This document shows, piece by piece, positions 11,900 through 22,589 of a DNA stretch of 64,000 nucleotides; the stretch's first letter is position 1, and the number at the start of each line of letters is the position of its first letter. The notes under the pieces were generated by a model, which did not search any database, was not told the DNA's origin, and saw only the letters and a program-made list of their open reading frames with translations. A program made the position numbers and the translations under genes. Origin of the DNA: Epithemia pelagica (taxonomy: Eukaryota > Bacillariophyta > Bacillariophyceae > Surirellales > Surirellaceae); assembly GCA_946965045.2 (NCBI GenBank), contig OX337229.1, positions 2,232,001 through 2,296,000 of the forward strand, read 5' to 3'.

Positions 11900-12169
11900 T
11901 CACCAACTGCAATGGGAAGATATGAGTACATTTTCTGCCCAAGAGGCAGCCCAAAACACTGTTCACTTCCTCTCTGGCATATAATCCACAAGGGATGGTC
12001 TCAGCATTGTGCTTTCAGTAATATAGTTCCTTCAAACTTCCTGCATCACTACAAGGTGTTTTGTTTTACTGTGAAACAGTGGTGCTATACACTGATGTAC
12101 CCAAGGTTTAGTGAAAATGAAGATGAATTTCAAGTATCCAAGGCCTTGCTGCTAGCATACGCTCATTAA
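11900..12169 (+). pseudogene. MULE transposase relic
   Basis: The plus-strand frame gives LWHIIHKGWSQHCAF, then FTVKQWCYTLMYPRFSENEDEF and SKALLLAYAH. The same series (CGWHIIHKGWSQHCSF, YTVKQWCYTFMYRRYCE, SKSLLLAYIHS) follows the second catalytic Asp in the minus-strand MULE at 16279-20182. So this is the same family in the opposite orientation. Nothing upstream or downstream of it can be read as transposase. It lies in a stretch free of CpG, which suggests it is older than the MULE at 17-20 kb. Confidence 0.7.
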
Positions 12170-14224
12170 AGACATGTTCAAAAATCTCAAGGAGCTTGAT
12201 CTACTCAGTTGCCTAAAGCTGATCCTAGTCTTTGAGTAAGTTGGACTAAAGTTTTCTAAAGTGGTTCTGAGCCCAAGTTAACGGCCTAGCAAAGCCTACG
12301 CTATCTTGTTTACGAGGTGAAGAAAGAGTCCATCATTCTTGTCATCATTCTTGTGGACGACATCTCCCCTACCAGCGCTAGAAGCTACAGCTTCATTGAG
12401 AACTGGGAACTATTGATATTCCACCTACGGTCCCGCAGTGGAACCTCCCCAAGGTGTAAACGATCCCACTGACCCAACCAACGGTTCAGCTGATCCACCC
12501 CCTACTCGAGATCCAACAATTGACAACAATCGTTTTGGAAGCTTCTTTTCGGTGATGACTTCGAAGGACAGTTGGGGCTGTATCATTTTTTACAGCATAT
12601 CATCAGACAATGAGATAGGGGCATCACCCGTACCACAAAGCCTTGACTGAACTTCTCCAATGTATGTACAGCTTCGAAGCAGAATCCTACAACACATTGT
12701 TGAATACTTTGAAGTCTGGCAATATGGCCGTGATTGAGTTGCATACACCATGTTGGAAATCATGGAGATGCAAGGCACACCCAAATTCTGATGCCGGTTT
12801 TGGAAGTATGTCATGAAAGACATACCCTCACCCCCCCCCCCCCCCCCCCACACTGTCATTGAACACAATCTTCAAAATGGATCCATCAGTATAAGGGGAA
12901 CGAAGATCCTTGTACCGGAAAGAAATTCTTCACACCAAGATGGCTGTCGTGGAGCAAATGAAGAATGCTGTGTATATCCAATACACAGTGCTGAAGGATG
13001 TGTACAGGGTTGATTTCATCTCTAGGATACCGGAGTTCTGGGTAATCCAAACGGAAACCCAACCTAATGGTAACCCAAACGAACAATTTTTGTTTGAATG
13101 CCATGACAAGACTCCCAGTCGTGTTGATCAATTTTGAATATGTAGCAAGTGATGGAAAATCATTCTTCAACAGAGTGGTGTCGTGAGAAGAATGAGGGGG
13201 CTGGGAACTTAGAGTTTGGAACCAACCACCAATGCCGGTGATGAGATCAGAGAAGACATTGGTAGCGATGAAAAATATACCAATTGGTAACACATTATGT
13301 TGTTCTGTGAGAGGATGAGCAGAAAGCAACAACCACGTTGAAGAAACGCTTGAGTCTGAAGAAAGAGTAAGCGTAAGAACACCCACATGAGCTGCATTTA
13401 GTTTTGAATTCCGTAAGTGTGGGAGAGAAGATCGTCCAGAGGACGGGGAAGTGTCACAGATTCTGAGCAAGGGGTTGGATTTTGAAGGAAGGACCATCTG
13501 GATGCCCCCCACAGTAATTACCACCGAGACAATATTTGAATATGACCCGGTGGCACATGCTTCTTTATGGGATGTTGGTGATTGTGAACCATACATAGAT
13601 TTCCTGTTTCTATTTGATAGACTGCTGCGTTTTAATAGTTAGGTTTGCATGGATACATTTTGGGAAAGTGATTCGGATTGTGATAAAGCAAAAGCCACTT
13701 CCACGGCTTCCTTGGAATCAGCTCATACCATGATGGATGGTATTAAAAGATATGCTACAAGGTAAGGTAAGAAAGGAAAATTGATTACCAATGGTTGGAT
13801 GATACCCAAGTACCACAATCTGATACACATTGTAAAACAGATACAAAACTTTGGTCGCGCAAGGCTAGCGTGTGTTTTTCCAAATGCGACGAAGGATGAT
13901 ATCCACAGTACGCAAGTTCTCAGCCAAGGCGTGGTGGTATCATATGCTTACCTGTAATTTGTTTGATAAGAAGGAAGGCCCAACGGGTGACATCCTATTT
14001 GTCAAAATTTCACAGCGTTAATAGCGCTAACAGCAATATTGCTGCAACCCGTTGTGCTCGTCGATAAGTTTCCCTCCTTGGTATCCCTGAGGCTGGACAC
14101 ATCTTCTGTTCTTCCCGACATACGGGGCATTTGTAGTTGACATCCCTTGGTTGAAACGAGTGATCGCATAGTGAGACTTGTTGTATTCGGACTGTGACAT
14201 AAAGTGATTAGACTAGGTTAGCTA
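12170..14224. other. No recognised gene; poly-C run
   Basis: An 18-base C run lies at 12832-12849. A 236-codon minus-strand frame (12886-13596) and a 75-codon plus frame (12910-13137) overlap; neither resembles a family I know. A plus-strand segment at about 13780-13860 reads NGWMIPKYHNLIHIV, possibly a fragment of a larger mobile-element protein, but it is too short to name. Confidence 0.4.
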
Positions 14225-14838
14225 GGCAGATCAACCGATGCACTCAAGAAAGGAGACCTTTGTTTGGCCTGGATGAAACTCGAGAAGAAGCGAAGACAAG
14301 GTCAATCTCTTCGATCCCTTCCATCAGAACACCCTGGATGATCCAAGGACTGGATCACTCACTGAGCTGACAAAGCAGAGGCGTGAGTTGAAGGATATTG
14401 GGCATAATGGATATTGGGCATAATATGGATGACGACACGTTCCTGATCCACGTCATGATGTCCCTACCGAAGGAGTACCACAAAGTTGTACGAGACATGA
14501 AAAAGTTAGTGATGTCTGGGAATTTGACTGGGGAAGAGACAACCAGTTTGCCTTCAGATCAATACAGTATTCTGAAGAAGGAGAACAATTGGGATGCGTC
14601 AGAAACTGCACTAACAATCGAAGTCAGGGCAACAATCGTCAACAACAAAACTTACACTAAGAAGAAGTATAAAGGGATATGATGTCCTCACTGTGGCAAA
14701 ATGGGTCACAAAGGAGCTGATTGTTGGACAAGAGAAGAAAACAAGACCAAGAGGCCCAGCAATTATAAGGCAAAAGGACAGAGGTCCGCGCATACCAACA
14801 CTGGTGGCACCAACAGAGTAGGAATCTCCAAAATTTAG
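14225..14838 (+). pseudogene. Copia gag relic with CCHC zinc knuckle
   Basis: Frames in order: KKGDLCLAWMKLEKK, DPFHQNTLDDPRTGSLTEL, DDDTFLIHVMMSLPKEYHKVV, then KKKYKGI, TGA at 14680-14682 and CPHCGKMGHKGADC. The last is an intact C-x2-C-x4-H-x4-C knuckle. The series matches the capsid region of Copia gag, whose LP-x-EY block is diagnostic. One frameshift lies near 14300 and one in-frame TGA precedes the knuckle, where Arg or Lys is usual. It ends with TAG near 14838; protease and pol are absent. Confidence 0.75.
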
Positions 14839-15198
14839 GTACAAATAGTAAAATGAGGGGTTTCTGACTGCTTCTCGGTAAGGCCGGCATATCCCATTAG
14901 ACGTCCACAAAATACTGGACAGACGCACAGACTAATCCCGAACTCTAATACATCTCGTGTGTGACACGTGTAGATCTAGGCTGGCTTGACCTGAGTGATC
15001 AACCGTCACAAGTTGAAGGCTTGAGCATTAGATCGTTGTACTCCCAAGATTCTTTTTTCATGAAAAACTCACCCACGAAACGCAGCAGAACAGAGCAAGA
15101 CAATAAGGCCAACCATCTTTCTTCAGTCATCCATTGTTTCAAATCTAAGAAAAGTTCCTCACAACGGACACAGGCTGCCTTGTGTATATTGGAGGCTG

Positions 15199-16182
15199 GT
15201 GGTAAACCACCTCCTTCCTCATCTAAGCGTTTCAGACGACATCAAAACAAACGAAGGAAGGAAAAAAAAGATTCAAAATCTCTTCCAAGTTCCAGATGTG
15301 CCAAGCTCCTTCAAATGGAAGAAATCGACGTTGGAAAAGAAAATGATTGCCTTCCATGATGAACATTTGGCAGATGACACGAAGAACAAAGGCTCCAATA
15401 ATCAACCATTCTTTTCCCCACTTGCAGAATTTGTTACAACGGATGTGGGAAGGGCCGGAGCCATATTTCAAACGGACGATTCAACACTGCCTGTTTATGT
15501 CAAGACGCCTATGAGTGAAATGACAACACCACTTTTCCAGAAGAAGATCCTGTGCATATTTGAGAAATTCGAGGATGAATACAAGACTCCCCAACAAAGA
15601 GGTCAATCCCGCTGCATCGGATTGGAGTCCCACAACTTGTCATATATCGCAATTGGTAAACATGCCAATCGTGGAGGAAAAGGCATCGTCAATTCGAAAA
15701 TGAAACTTCTACATTGGTGAGAAAAGGAAACCCTGATTCGGTTTGTACGACAAGTGGAAGAATGCTTCTGTCAATGGGTCGACTCCTCCTTTTTAATTGG
15801 CTTTTCCATGATAAAGGCAATCCAGGAAATCGAAAGTCTCTCTTTTGAAGGCAAAGAATCAACCTTTTTCTCTTCCATTGCTTTCGGAAAGAATGTTTTC
15901 CTTCCAGCCCATACAGACAACGATTTCTTTTATTCTGTTGTCATGGCACTCGCGAGAGAGCCCGAGAAGACAGGTGACGACATCCTATGCTACTTTGTTT
16001 TCCCAGAGCATGGGCAGAAAGTTCCAATGAGAAATCTTGACTTTCTCATATTCAATCCACAAGTGTACCATTGTGTTTCGAAAAGGGTAACCCACGACAA
16101 TGTTTATTGTGCCTCATTTTACATCAAAACTGCAGTCGTTGGGAAGAACGACCTTGAACAATGTATCTGTAATAACTATTAG
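15199..16182 (+). pseudogene. 2OG-Fe(II) oxygenase-like ORF with one in-frame TGA
   Basis: One frame runs from about 15199 to the TAG at 16180-16182, broken only by TGA at 15718-15720. The second half contains FLPAHTDNDFFYSVVMAL (H-x-D iron ligands), a KVPMRNLDFLIFNPQVYHCVSKR strand pair with the candidate distal His and 2OG-binding Arg, and CASFYIKTAVVGKND. This is the double-stranded beta-helix of 2-oxoglutarate/iron dioxygenases. The N-terminal 150 residues are Lys-rich and unassigned. The ORF lies 97 bp from the 3' end of the MULE transposase, tail to tail, so it may be cargo of that element. The substrate is unknown. With one TGA it may be recently dead, or read through. Confidence 0.55.
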
Positions 16183-17420
16183 AACTAGTATCTAACACTA
16201 TCGTTTCATAGGGCAACCAATATCTCCTAGTGAGCGTTTAGTAACTGGGGAGCATGTTTTCTCATATATATGTTGTTCTCAATCAAACTGCGTAAGTCCC
16301 AGTTTTGCTCCACGGAATCTTCGACAGTGACGGGAATGCTCCGAATTTGATGAAACCCATTCTTGGCCATGATTATGGTTACTTCTTTGTGCCATGTCCT
16401 TGCGAATAGATCTTGTAAGTTCACATATGCTGGCAACTGGCTTCATCAAATCCACTGCGTTGTTATTATAGTTTGCTGAACGAAACATCTTCTTAAGGTC
16501 AGTGATTTCTTCCATCATTAATTTGATAAATGAGCTTGGTACCAGAGTCTCTCCGTATTCTTCATCGCATTTCTCGTGAACATTATTGTCGAAAACATCA
16601 CTGGACGTTTCATCAACTACAAGGTAAGCAGATATTTCATCATTGTTTATCTTGTTTCTGTTTTGACTGTCATCATCATTAGGATAAGGATTGTCAACAA
16701 CACCAGGAATAGTTGGCATTGAAGTACCATACCGAGGGCCAATATCCTCAGGAGCTACAAAAGATTCTTGTGTTAGAGTTTCATGATTCGCCATTTCAAT
16801 AGGATTCTCTGGTAGCAAGAATTCTTGAAACGTATCTCCGGCTCTCTTGATTTGTTCATCGGAATAGTTCATGCACTGTTTTTGTCGTTCTTCTATCCAA
16901 TCCGGAATATGACCTGTCTCCGGACAGTAGCTCCACAACTCCTTCTCATTCCACAACCTGCCTGTTTGTATAGGGAATTTGGGGCCACTGATGTCATTGG
17001 TCAAAAGCTCTTTTAACATGTCGTTCACCGTATTGTCAGTACTTTCATTTGTTGATCGAAAAGCAAAGAAAATATACTTTTCTACCAAACCACACTCACA
17101 TCATGGTGTGAGAATCCGTTATACTCGTCGCACTCAAAACTCAAGACTGCCGCTTGATGAGAATATGGATATCCACATCGCTGGAACGTCGAACAAGGCA
17201 CAGCAGTCTACCAGTCTCATCCAGTGTGACCGTCTGTGTTCGATGCCAAACAGGATAGAGGCGTTTCCTTTCTGTTTCCAAAACTGTCTGTTCCACATTG
17301 ACCACATCCCATGACCATGGAGACTGTGGTTGTCGTCGTATGGCATATTTGATCCTATTGTCCCAAGCCTTATTCACTATATCATGGCACAATTCAGTTA
17401 CCATTCCATTTAAAGGAAGT

Positions 17421-17687
17421 CCCGTCTGCTTCATCCAAACAGATTTTGATTCCACTCGACTGGCCGCTAGTCTGATCTGAGAGTTGATAGTGACATCTGA
17501 TTGGAACTTCCCGTCTGCTTCTTCCAAACAGATTTCGATTCCACTCGACTGGCCGCTAGTCTTATCTGAGAGTTGATAGTGACATCTGATTGGAACTTCC
17601 CGTCTGCTTCATCCAAACAGATTTCAATTCCACTCGACTGGCCGCTAGTCTTATCTGAGAGTTGATAGTGACATCTGATTGGAACTT
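17421..17687. repeat. 89-bp unit in three tandem copies inside the MULE
   Basis: Units 17421-17509, 17510-17598 and 17599-17687 differ by one to three bases. As 89 is not a multiple of three, each added copy shifts the transposase frame. Confidence 0.95.
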
Positions 17688-18597
17688 CAATATGGCAGCA
17701 TCAGCTTGCACAGTTCCACCCGGAACAACTGCAGCAGAATGTTCCTTCATACCACAATTTGTCCCTTCAGGACTGCTGTTTGTACATTCATCATAATGTC
17801 AAAGATTCTTACGGTAACAATGGACAAGATGTCGGTCATGTATAAAAACATATCCTGTTAGGAAACGTAGAATTTCCCATTTCTGGAATGAATATAGGCC
17901 AGTAGTAATGACTTTGATGTAATCAATTCGTCTTGAGTCTCGCAATACCTGCGGTACATGAAAGTATAACACCACTGTTTGACAGTGTACCCAAAGAGTT
18001 TGTACTCCCGACTATAGTTTGTATCAATTGCATTACCAAAAGAGCAATGCTGTGACCAACCTTTATGGATGATGTGCCATCCACATCAAAGACGAACACA
18101 ATTTGGCATGAACCGTCTACAAGCTTCTTCAACTTCGGTGATTTCATGCGAATCTCCATCAGTGATTATCGCTTTTATCTCATTAACCCATTCCCCACTA
18201 AGAAGCTTTGGCAAAGCCCAGGAGAAAACCCATCGAAATGTCGCTTGTTTTTGATCACGCAAGAACATTTGAAGTATAATGATGTATATTCCAAAGGATG
18301 TGCGAATTGAGGCCGTTAGAAGAGGTCTAGATTCCTTGTTGGTTCCTTCAGTAACATCCATCTTGAGAACATGAGGAAATAAGCGGAACATACGCTTCTC
18401 CTTGTTTGTGATCCAAGCACATGCGATGAAGAAATTTTGGTCTGGTTGGATTTGCAATGTATCCATATCTGTGGAGTATTCATCAAGAATTTCTGCACAA
18501 AAGGCAGTCATGTCAGTGACATCTCGTTTCCCATCATCATATTGGTTCTTACTGAATATCATACCAGCTTGACGCTGGAGTCTTGCATTTATTAGGT

Positions 18598-18617
18598 CCC
18601 CCCCCCCCCCCCCCCCC
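18598..18617. repeat. 20-base C run inside MULE coding sequence
   Basis: On the coding (minus) strand it reads as six Gly codons within SYCILGGGGGGDLIN. It is long enough to be prone to slippage in vivo or during sequencing. Confidence 0.95.
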
Positions 18618-20182
18618 AAAATACAGTAACTCAATTCAGGAGTTGACCGTAACCATTCCACCACAGCTTCTGCACCGACTTTAATTCCCTTGCAGTGATA
18701 TTTAGATTCTGATGCCATAGTACAAAATGCCCACCACGTTTGCTCGGGTGTGAGTGTAATGTCATGAATCGCGTGGAAGAAGTTGCATCCCAAAGCAGGT
18801 CCAGTGTTTGCCTTGCCAAGCTCAGCTGCCCTTTTGCGCTGTTCACGTGTTAGATGTCGAAGTTTGGTTAGAATGTCTGTTGCCATCCGTTTGAAATGGT
18901 TACAATGTGTTAATGACCCTGAGCTACGTTTTAATATATCGATGTAGATGTCAAATCGGAATGAGCATGTATCTTCGTTTTTGAGTGCGTGATTCGTAAC
19001 AACCTTCCGTGGACCCTTTTTCCCATCAATTCCCCTGCTGTTGCCTCTTTTGTCATTGTGTAACGAGATGTTCCGGTGTTCCACTTCAATGCTATTCCCT
19101 GGAGGCTGTTTACGCTTCTTGTTGTACCGTCAGTAGCGGTCACACATGAATGTTCTTGACATGTATGGAGGTTCACTTCCCATTGGAAAAGCCTTACGAT
19201 TAGCCAATGACTTCTTGTTTGTGTTACCATTCATTACAATAGAAAAACCATTCGCAATGGCAGCTCTGGAAATACAGGCTCGTAACATTGAAAAAGACCC
19301 TTGTTCATCAAAAACATTGCTGGGGTTGGTACAAGGAGGCAATTCATTTCTGTTGAAATATGCGTAGTAGCCTTTGATGTGGTCTGCTTGAGGGAGCCAT
19401 CCAATGAACGCGCAAATGTCGACGTCCATTGTTGTCGCAGTTGAAATACAGTCATCTCCAGTGTACATTGGGAATGTCATAGGTGAGACCCATTCTGTTT
19501 CTAAGGAGTTAAAGTATCGGTCCAATTCATATTGAATTCTGTCATGAAGATTTGTATAATCGTTACTGATCGTTCGAAGTGTCGTTGATTTTTTTTGCTC
19601 ATTTAATTTTTTGACGTATAATTGGAGTACTTTCATTTTTTTAATCAAATTTAGGACAATAGTAGAAGCGTCCTTGATGGTAGCAGACATGTCCATAGTA
19701 TTATTTGTTTCCCTTGTTGCTTCCAATCGTGATCTGTTAGGAATCTTATGGACTTCCAGAATATGTGTCTCACTGGTAACCTGTTCAGAATTCTCCAGTT
19801 CTTGGTTGTCTGAAACGTTTCGAGGGCAAGTGATGACAGTAGCTTCCTGACCGACGGGCTCACCTACTGGGTCCCGGTAGGACTCAATTTCTGGACTGGT
19901 ATTAAATGTGGGTGGATCGGTGTTAATGAATGAATTTGATTGGACAAAGGTTTTGTAAAATGTGTTTCCTTGAAGTACTTGTGCCACTTCTTCGACATCA
20001 CTTGGTACACGCAAATTAAACGGTAAGAAAGAAACTTTCTGACCGTCCATGATTTGACCCTTGACACGTCCTTTCTTCTTATTGGGAACGGGAACACGAG
20101 TGACCCACCCAACGTGGTCCTTGTGTAAAAGTGATGGTAGCAAACTGACCAACCCTCCATTTGGAATTACGGGGCAAATCAA

Positions 20183-22203
20183 TCAAGCTGATGTAGGTAT
20201 TAATTTTGATATCATTCCCAAATTAAAAATATAATATTTACAAAGTGGAGGACATTAACGAAGTGGAGGACATCTGAGAGTCCTCCTCATTCTTATATAA
20301 TATAAGAGTTCTTTGTTCTCATTCATGTAGAGTATAAAACTGTTCCTAGCCTTGCCAACTACTTGCCATTTCTGAGAATACACTACCACACCATCAATAT
20401 AAGACCCACCTTCAACTATATAGGCGACCTCTCTATTAAAATTATCGGGATCTTCTTTTCAGTCGTGGAATCCAAACTCGTTTCAATTGCATGTGGTTTG
20501 AAAGAAAAAACAGGATGAAGAAACAGATGGTCTTCATTGATCTTTGCAAACTCTTTGATGCCGGTGAACTGAAAGTGGAAGTGATGGTTTCAAACACCAC
20601 AATGACTAAGAAAAAGACTACGAAACCTAGACCAATGGAGAAGGAAGAAAAACGAAAGGACGATCAGGACAACGAACATGTCATTTTGGAAGTGGAGGAA
20701 GGAGAGGTCTTGAAACAGAAAGCAAGTCAAGTAACAACCAACATGTTGCCAAATGCAACAGAGAAGAGAGTGGAAGGGAATGACGAGAGGAAAAGGAAAG
20801 CTTCACAAACTTTGGAAGGAATGATGAATGGTTCATATTAAGCAGTAAGATGTGAAGTATCAACAAGACTTCTACTTATTCTACTTTGTAGAGACAAAAG
20901 CGCAACATTCTGTCATCCAAAGCCAGCGAAACTCTCTGTACATCCACAAGAGAGAAGAGAGCATACAAGAGTATACAATAGTATAATGCAACACTTGGGA
21001 GCATATCATTGAATACATATACTGAGAAAGACACTTGCGATGGAAAATGTTGGGTGGTGGATCAGTCTCAACCAGGGGCACGGGCAGGAAAGACAAATGT
21101 TACGCAAACCCGCCCAACAAGCAAAAAGGTGCTCACAATCCACCAAATGCCCCCAGCAATTCGTCTTGCAATAAAGGCTCTACACTCGAAGCATGACGAG
21201 AGCTTACGAGTGGGCCTGGGCAAAATCCTGCTTCTCGACAACACTGGATTTGGGCTTCCCCCAAATGTCGGTGGTGGTGTCCGGGCTCAACAATACGGTG
21301 CACCTGCTCGACTTTGCGATATTTGGAGATCGATCTTGTTCAGATCACCCTTTGCAAGATACTTCTGGAGAATGTCGTTATCCAGGTAAATCTTCCATCA
21401 TCCAATTCTGTGGAGTTCTCTGTCTTCTCCGAGATCGGCACTGATCTCTTCAACGACCTAGCCAATTTTTCCCAACTGGACACCCGACATTTGATAATTG
21501 AACTCATGAGATCCCTTGAATCTTGGTTTTATTCAGGTCTCTACAGAGCAGTTGCTTGATTATTGAAACTTATGAAAGGGTACTTTTGGACACTGTACAA
21601 AAATCATTTGATGAGTTCCCAAGAGAGATGATCAACAGAAACTGGCTTGCTTTGCAATCAAGTTTGCTAAATGACGCAGATAGTTTTGTCAGTGGCACTC
21701 CTGGTGTCCCTATAGAAATCCAATATGACAATGGAAGTCACACCCTCCTCAGCAATGGTCCTGACATCAAATCCTTCATCATACTACTTATTTCCTTGAA
21801 GGAGACGTTTTATAAGGAATAAAAGGACATTTTTATTTTCTTGAAAAAGGAAAATAAAAGGAAAATGGAAAATTTTTTTGTGGTCCACAGGAGAACTAAA
21901 TGAGAAACAAAACCTCCATTTTTGACACTTATGGTCCACTACAAAGGTGTGTCAAGATACCATAAGATCTTGTTGGGACAAAATAGCCTATGATGTGTGG
22001 TCTAAAACCTCTTTGAATCGGTGAGTTTTTCTATCTTGGTCAAGGCTTACTGAATGCTTGCAGCAACCCTGTCCTACAGTTTGGTCAATGTACAACACAT
22101 TAGGGAGTTGATTGCACCTCTCTGTTCATCACCACCCAAAAAATCTGTTTTTTATATTCTTATTTCAAAAGACTAATTTCCAATCCTTCTATGAATAATT
22201 CTT
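20183..22203. other. Spacer with unrecognised ORFs
   Basis: 20491-20841 (plus) encodes 116 residues rich in Lys and Glu with no family I can name. 21009-21822 contains four overlapping plus-strand frames that could be one decayed gene; none is recognisable. 20250-20275 repeats aagtggaggacat twice. 21830-21890 is A/T rich. TATA-like sequence lies near 20296, about 110 bases upstream of the MULE start. Confidence 0.4.
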
Positions 22204-22588
22204 GTGAAGGCAAGAATAGATTGTGTAAACATTCTGATGTTTCGACACGTCCAAATATGTGAATGGCATCATCTGCAAATGCTATGTTCAGCCATTCAAG
22301 TTTTGACAGATGGTGGAGAGTCCACTTGTCATCAAGGAAGGTTCAGGTCACAACGTAGAGTAAACCATACTCCATCATTCAGAGTAAGTATGATGCATTC
22401 TCAGAAGTTCAAAAATAGGACTGTGACTGGAATTGCTCCTCCCTCTTTCAAGACAGCCTGGTGTATGGAATTATATCAACAAGAAATTTTGAGTTGCAAT
22501 TATGGATACACACAGCAAAATGGAATACCGTGTGACCATTTATTCTGTGTTGAAGATGCATATGGTTTGGAAAAAATTTCACCCGATA
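22204..22588 (+). pseudogene. Possible MULE C-terminal (SWIM) relic
   Basis: The frame ends with SCNYGYTQQNGIPCDHLFCV followed by ISPDSY. G-x-PC-x-H preceded by a Cys-containing segment is the SWIM zinc-binding arrangement found near the C-terminus of many MULE transposases. The upstream part is unassigned. It is cut at about 22589 by the end of the minus-strand Copia element. It is not closely similar to the MULE at 16-20 kb. Confidence 0.45.
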
Positions 22589-22589
22589 G

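Larger units (their letters stand above)
16279..20182 (-). pseudogene. Mutator-like (MULE) transposase, decayed
   Basis: The reading runs right to left from 20182. The first 350 residues are open, with HVGWVTRVPV near the start. TGA at 19130-19132 interrupts the frame, which then continues to TGA at 18086-18088. The MULE core is in this part: KMDVTEGTNKESRPLL (first Asp, near 18358) and AIITDGDSHEITEVEEA (second Asp). CGWHIIHKGW follows the second TGA. After frame changes a SWIM-like segment (CSTFQRCGYPYSHQ) appears near 17150-17200, with one expected Cys now Tyr. A 269-residue C-terminal frame (17088-16279) ends in TGA. An 89-bp tandem triplication (17421-17687) breaks the middle. MULEs move DNA by cut and paste; this copy cannot encode an active enzyme. 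I found no terminal inverted repeats. Confidence 0.75.

Noticed and set aside
12886-13596. 236-codon minus-strand ORF as a gene
   Set aside because: No recognisable motif; relics nearby make a chance frame likely.
13780-13860. NGWMIPKYHNLIHIV segment as a transposase of the KDZ/Zisupton type
   Set aside because: Too short, and no neighbouring motif supports it.
2554-19132. Reassignment of UGA to a sense codon in this genome
   Set aside because: Expected residues at the TGA sites differ (Arg, Cys), TAA and TAG interruptions also occur, and TGA ends some frames; decay explains it better.
14850-20500. Terminal inverted repeats for the MULE
   Set aside because: I compared the flanks by eye and saw no convincing inverted match.
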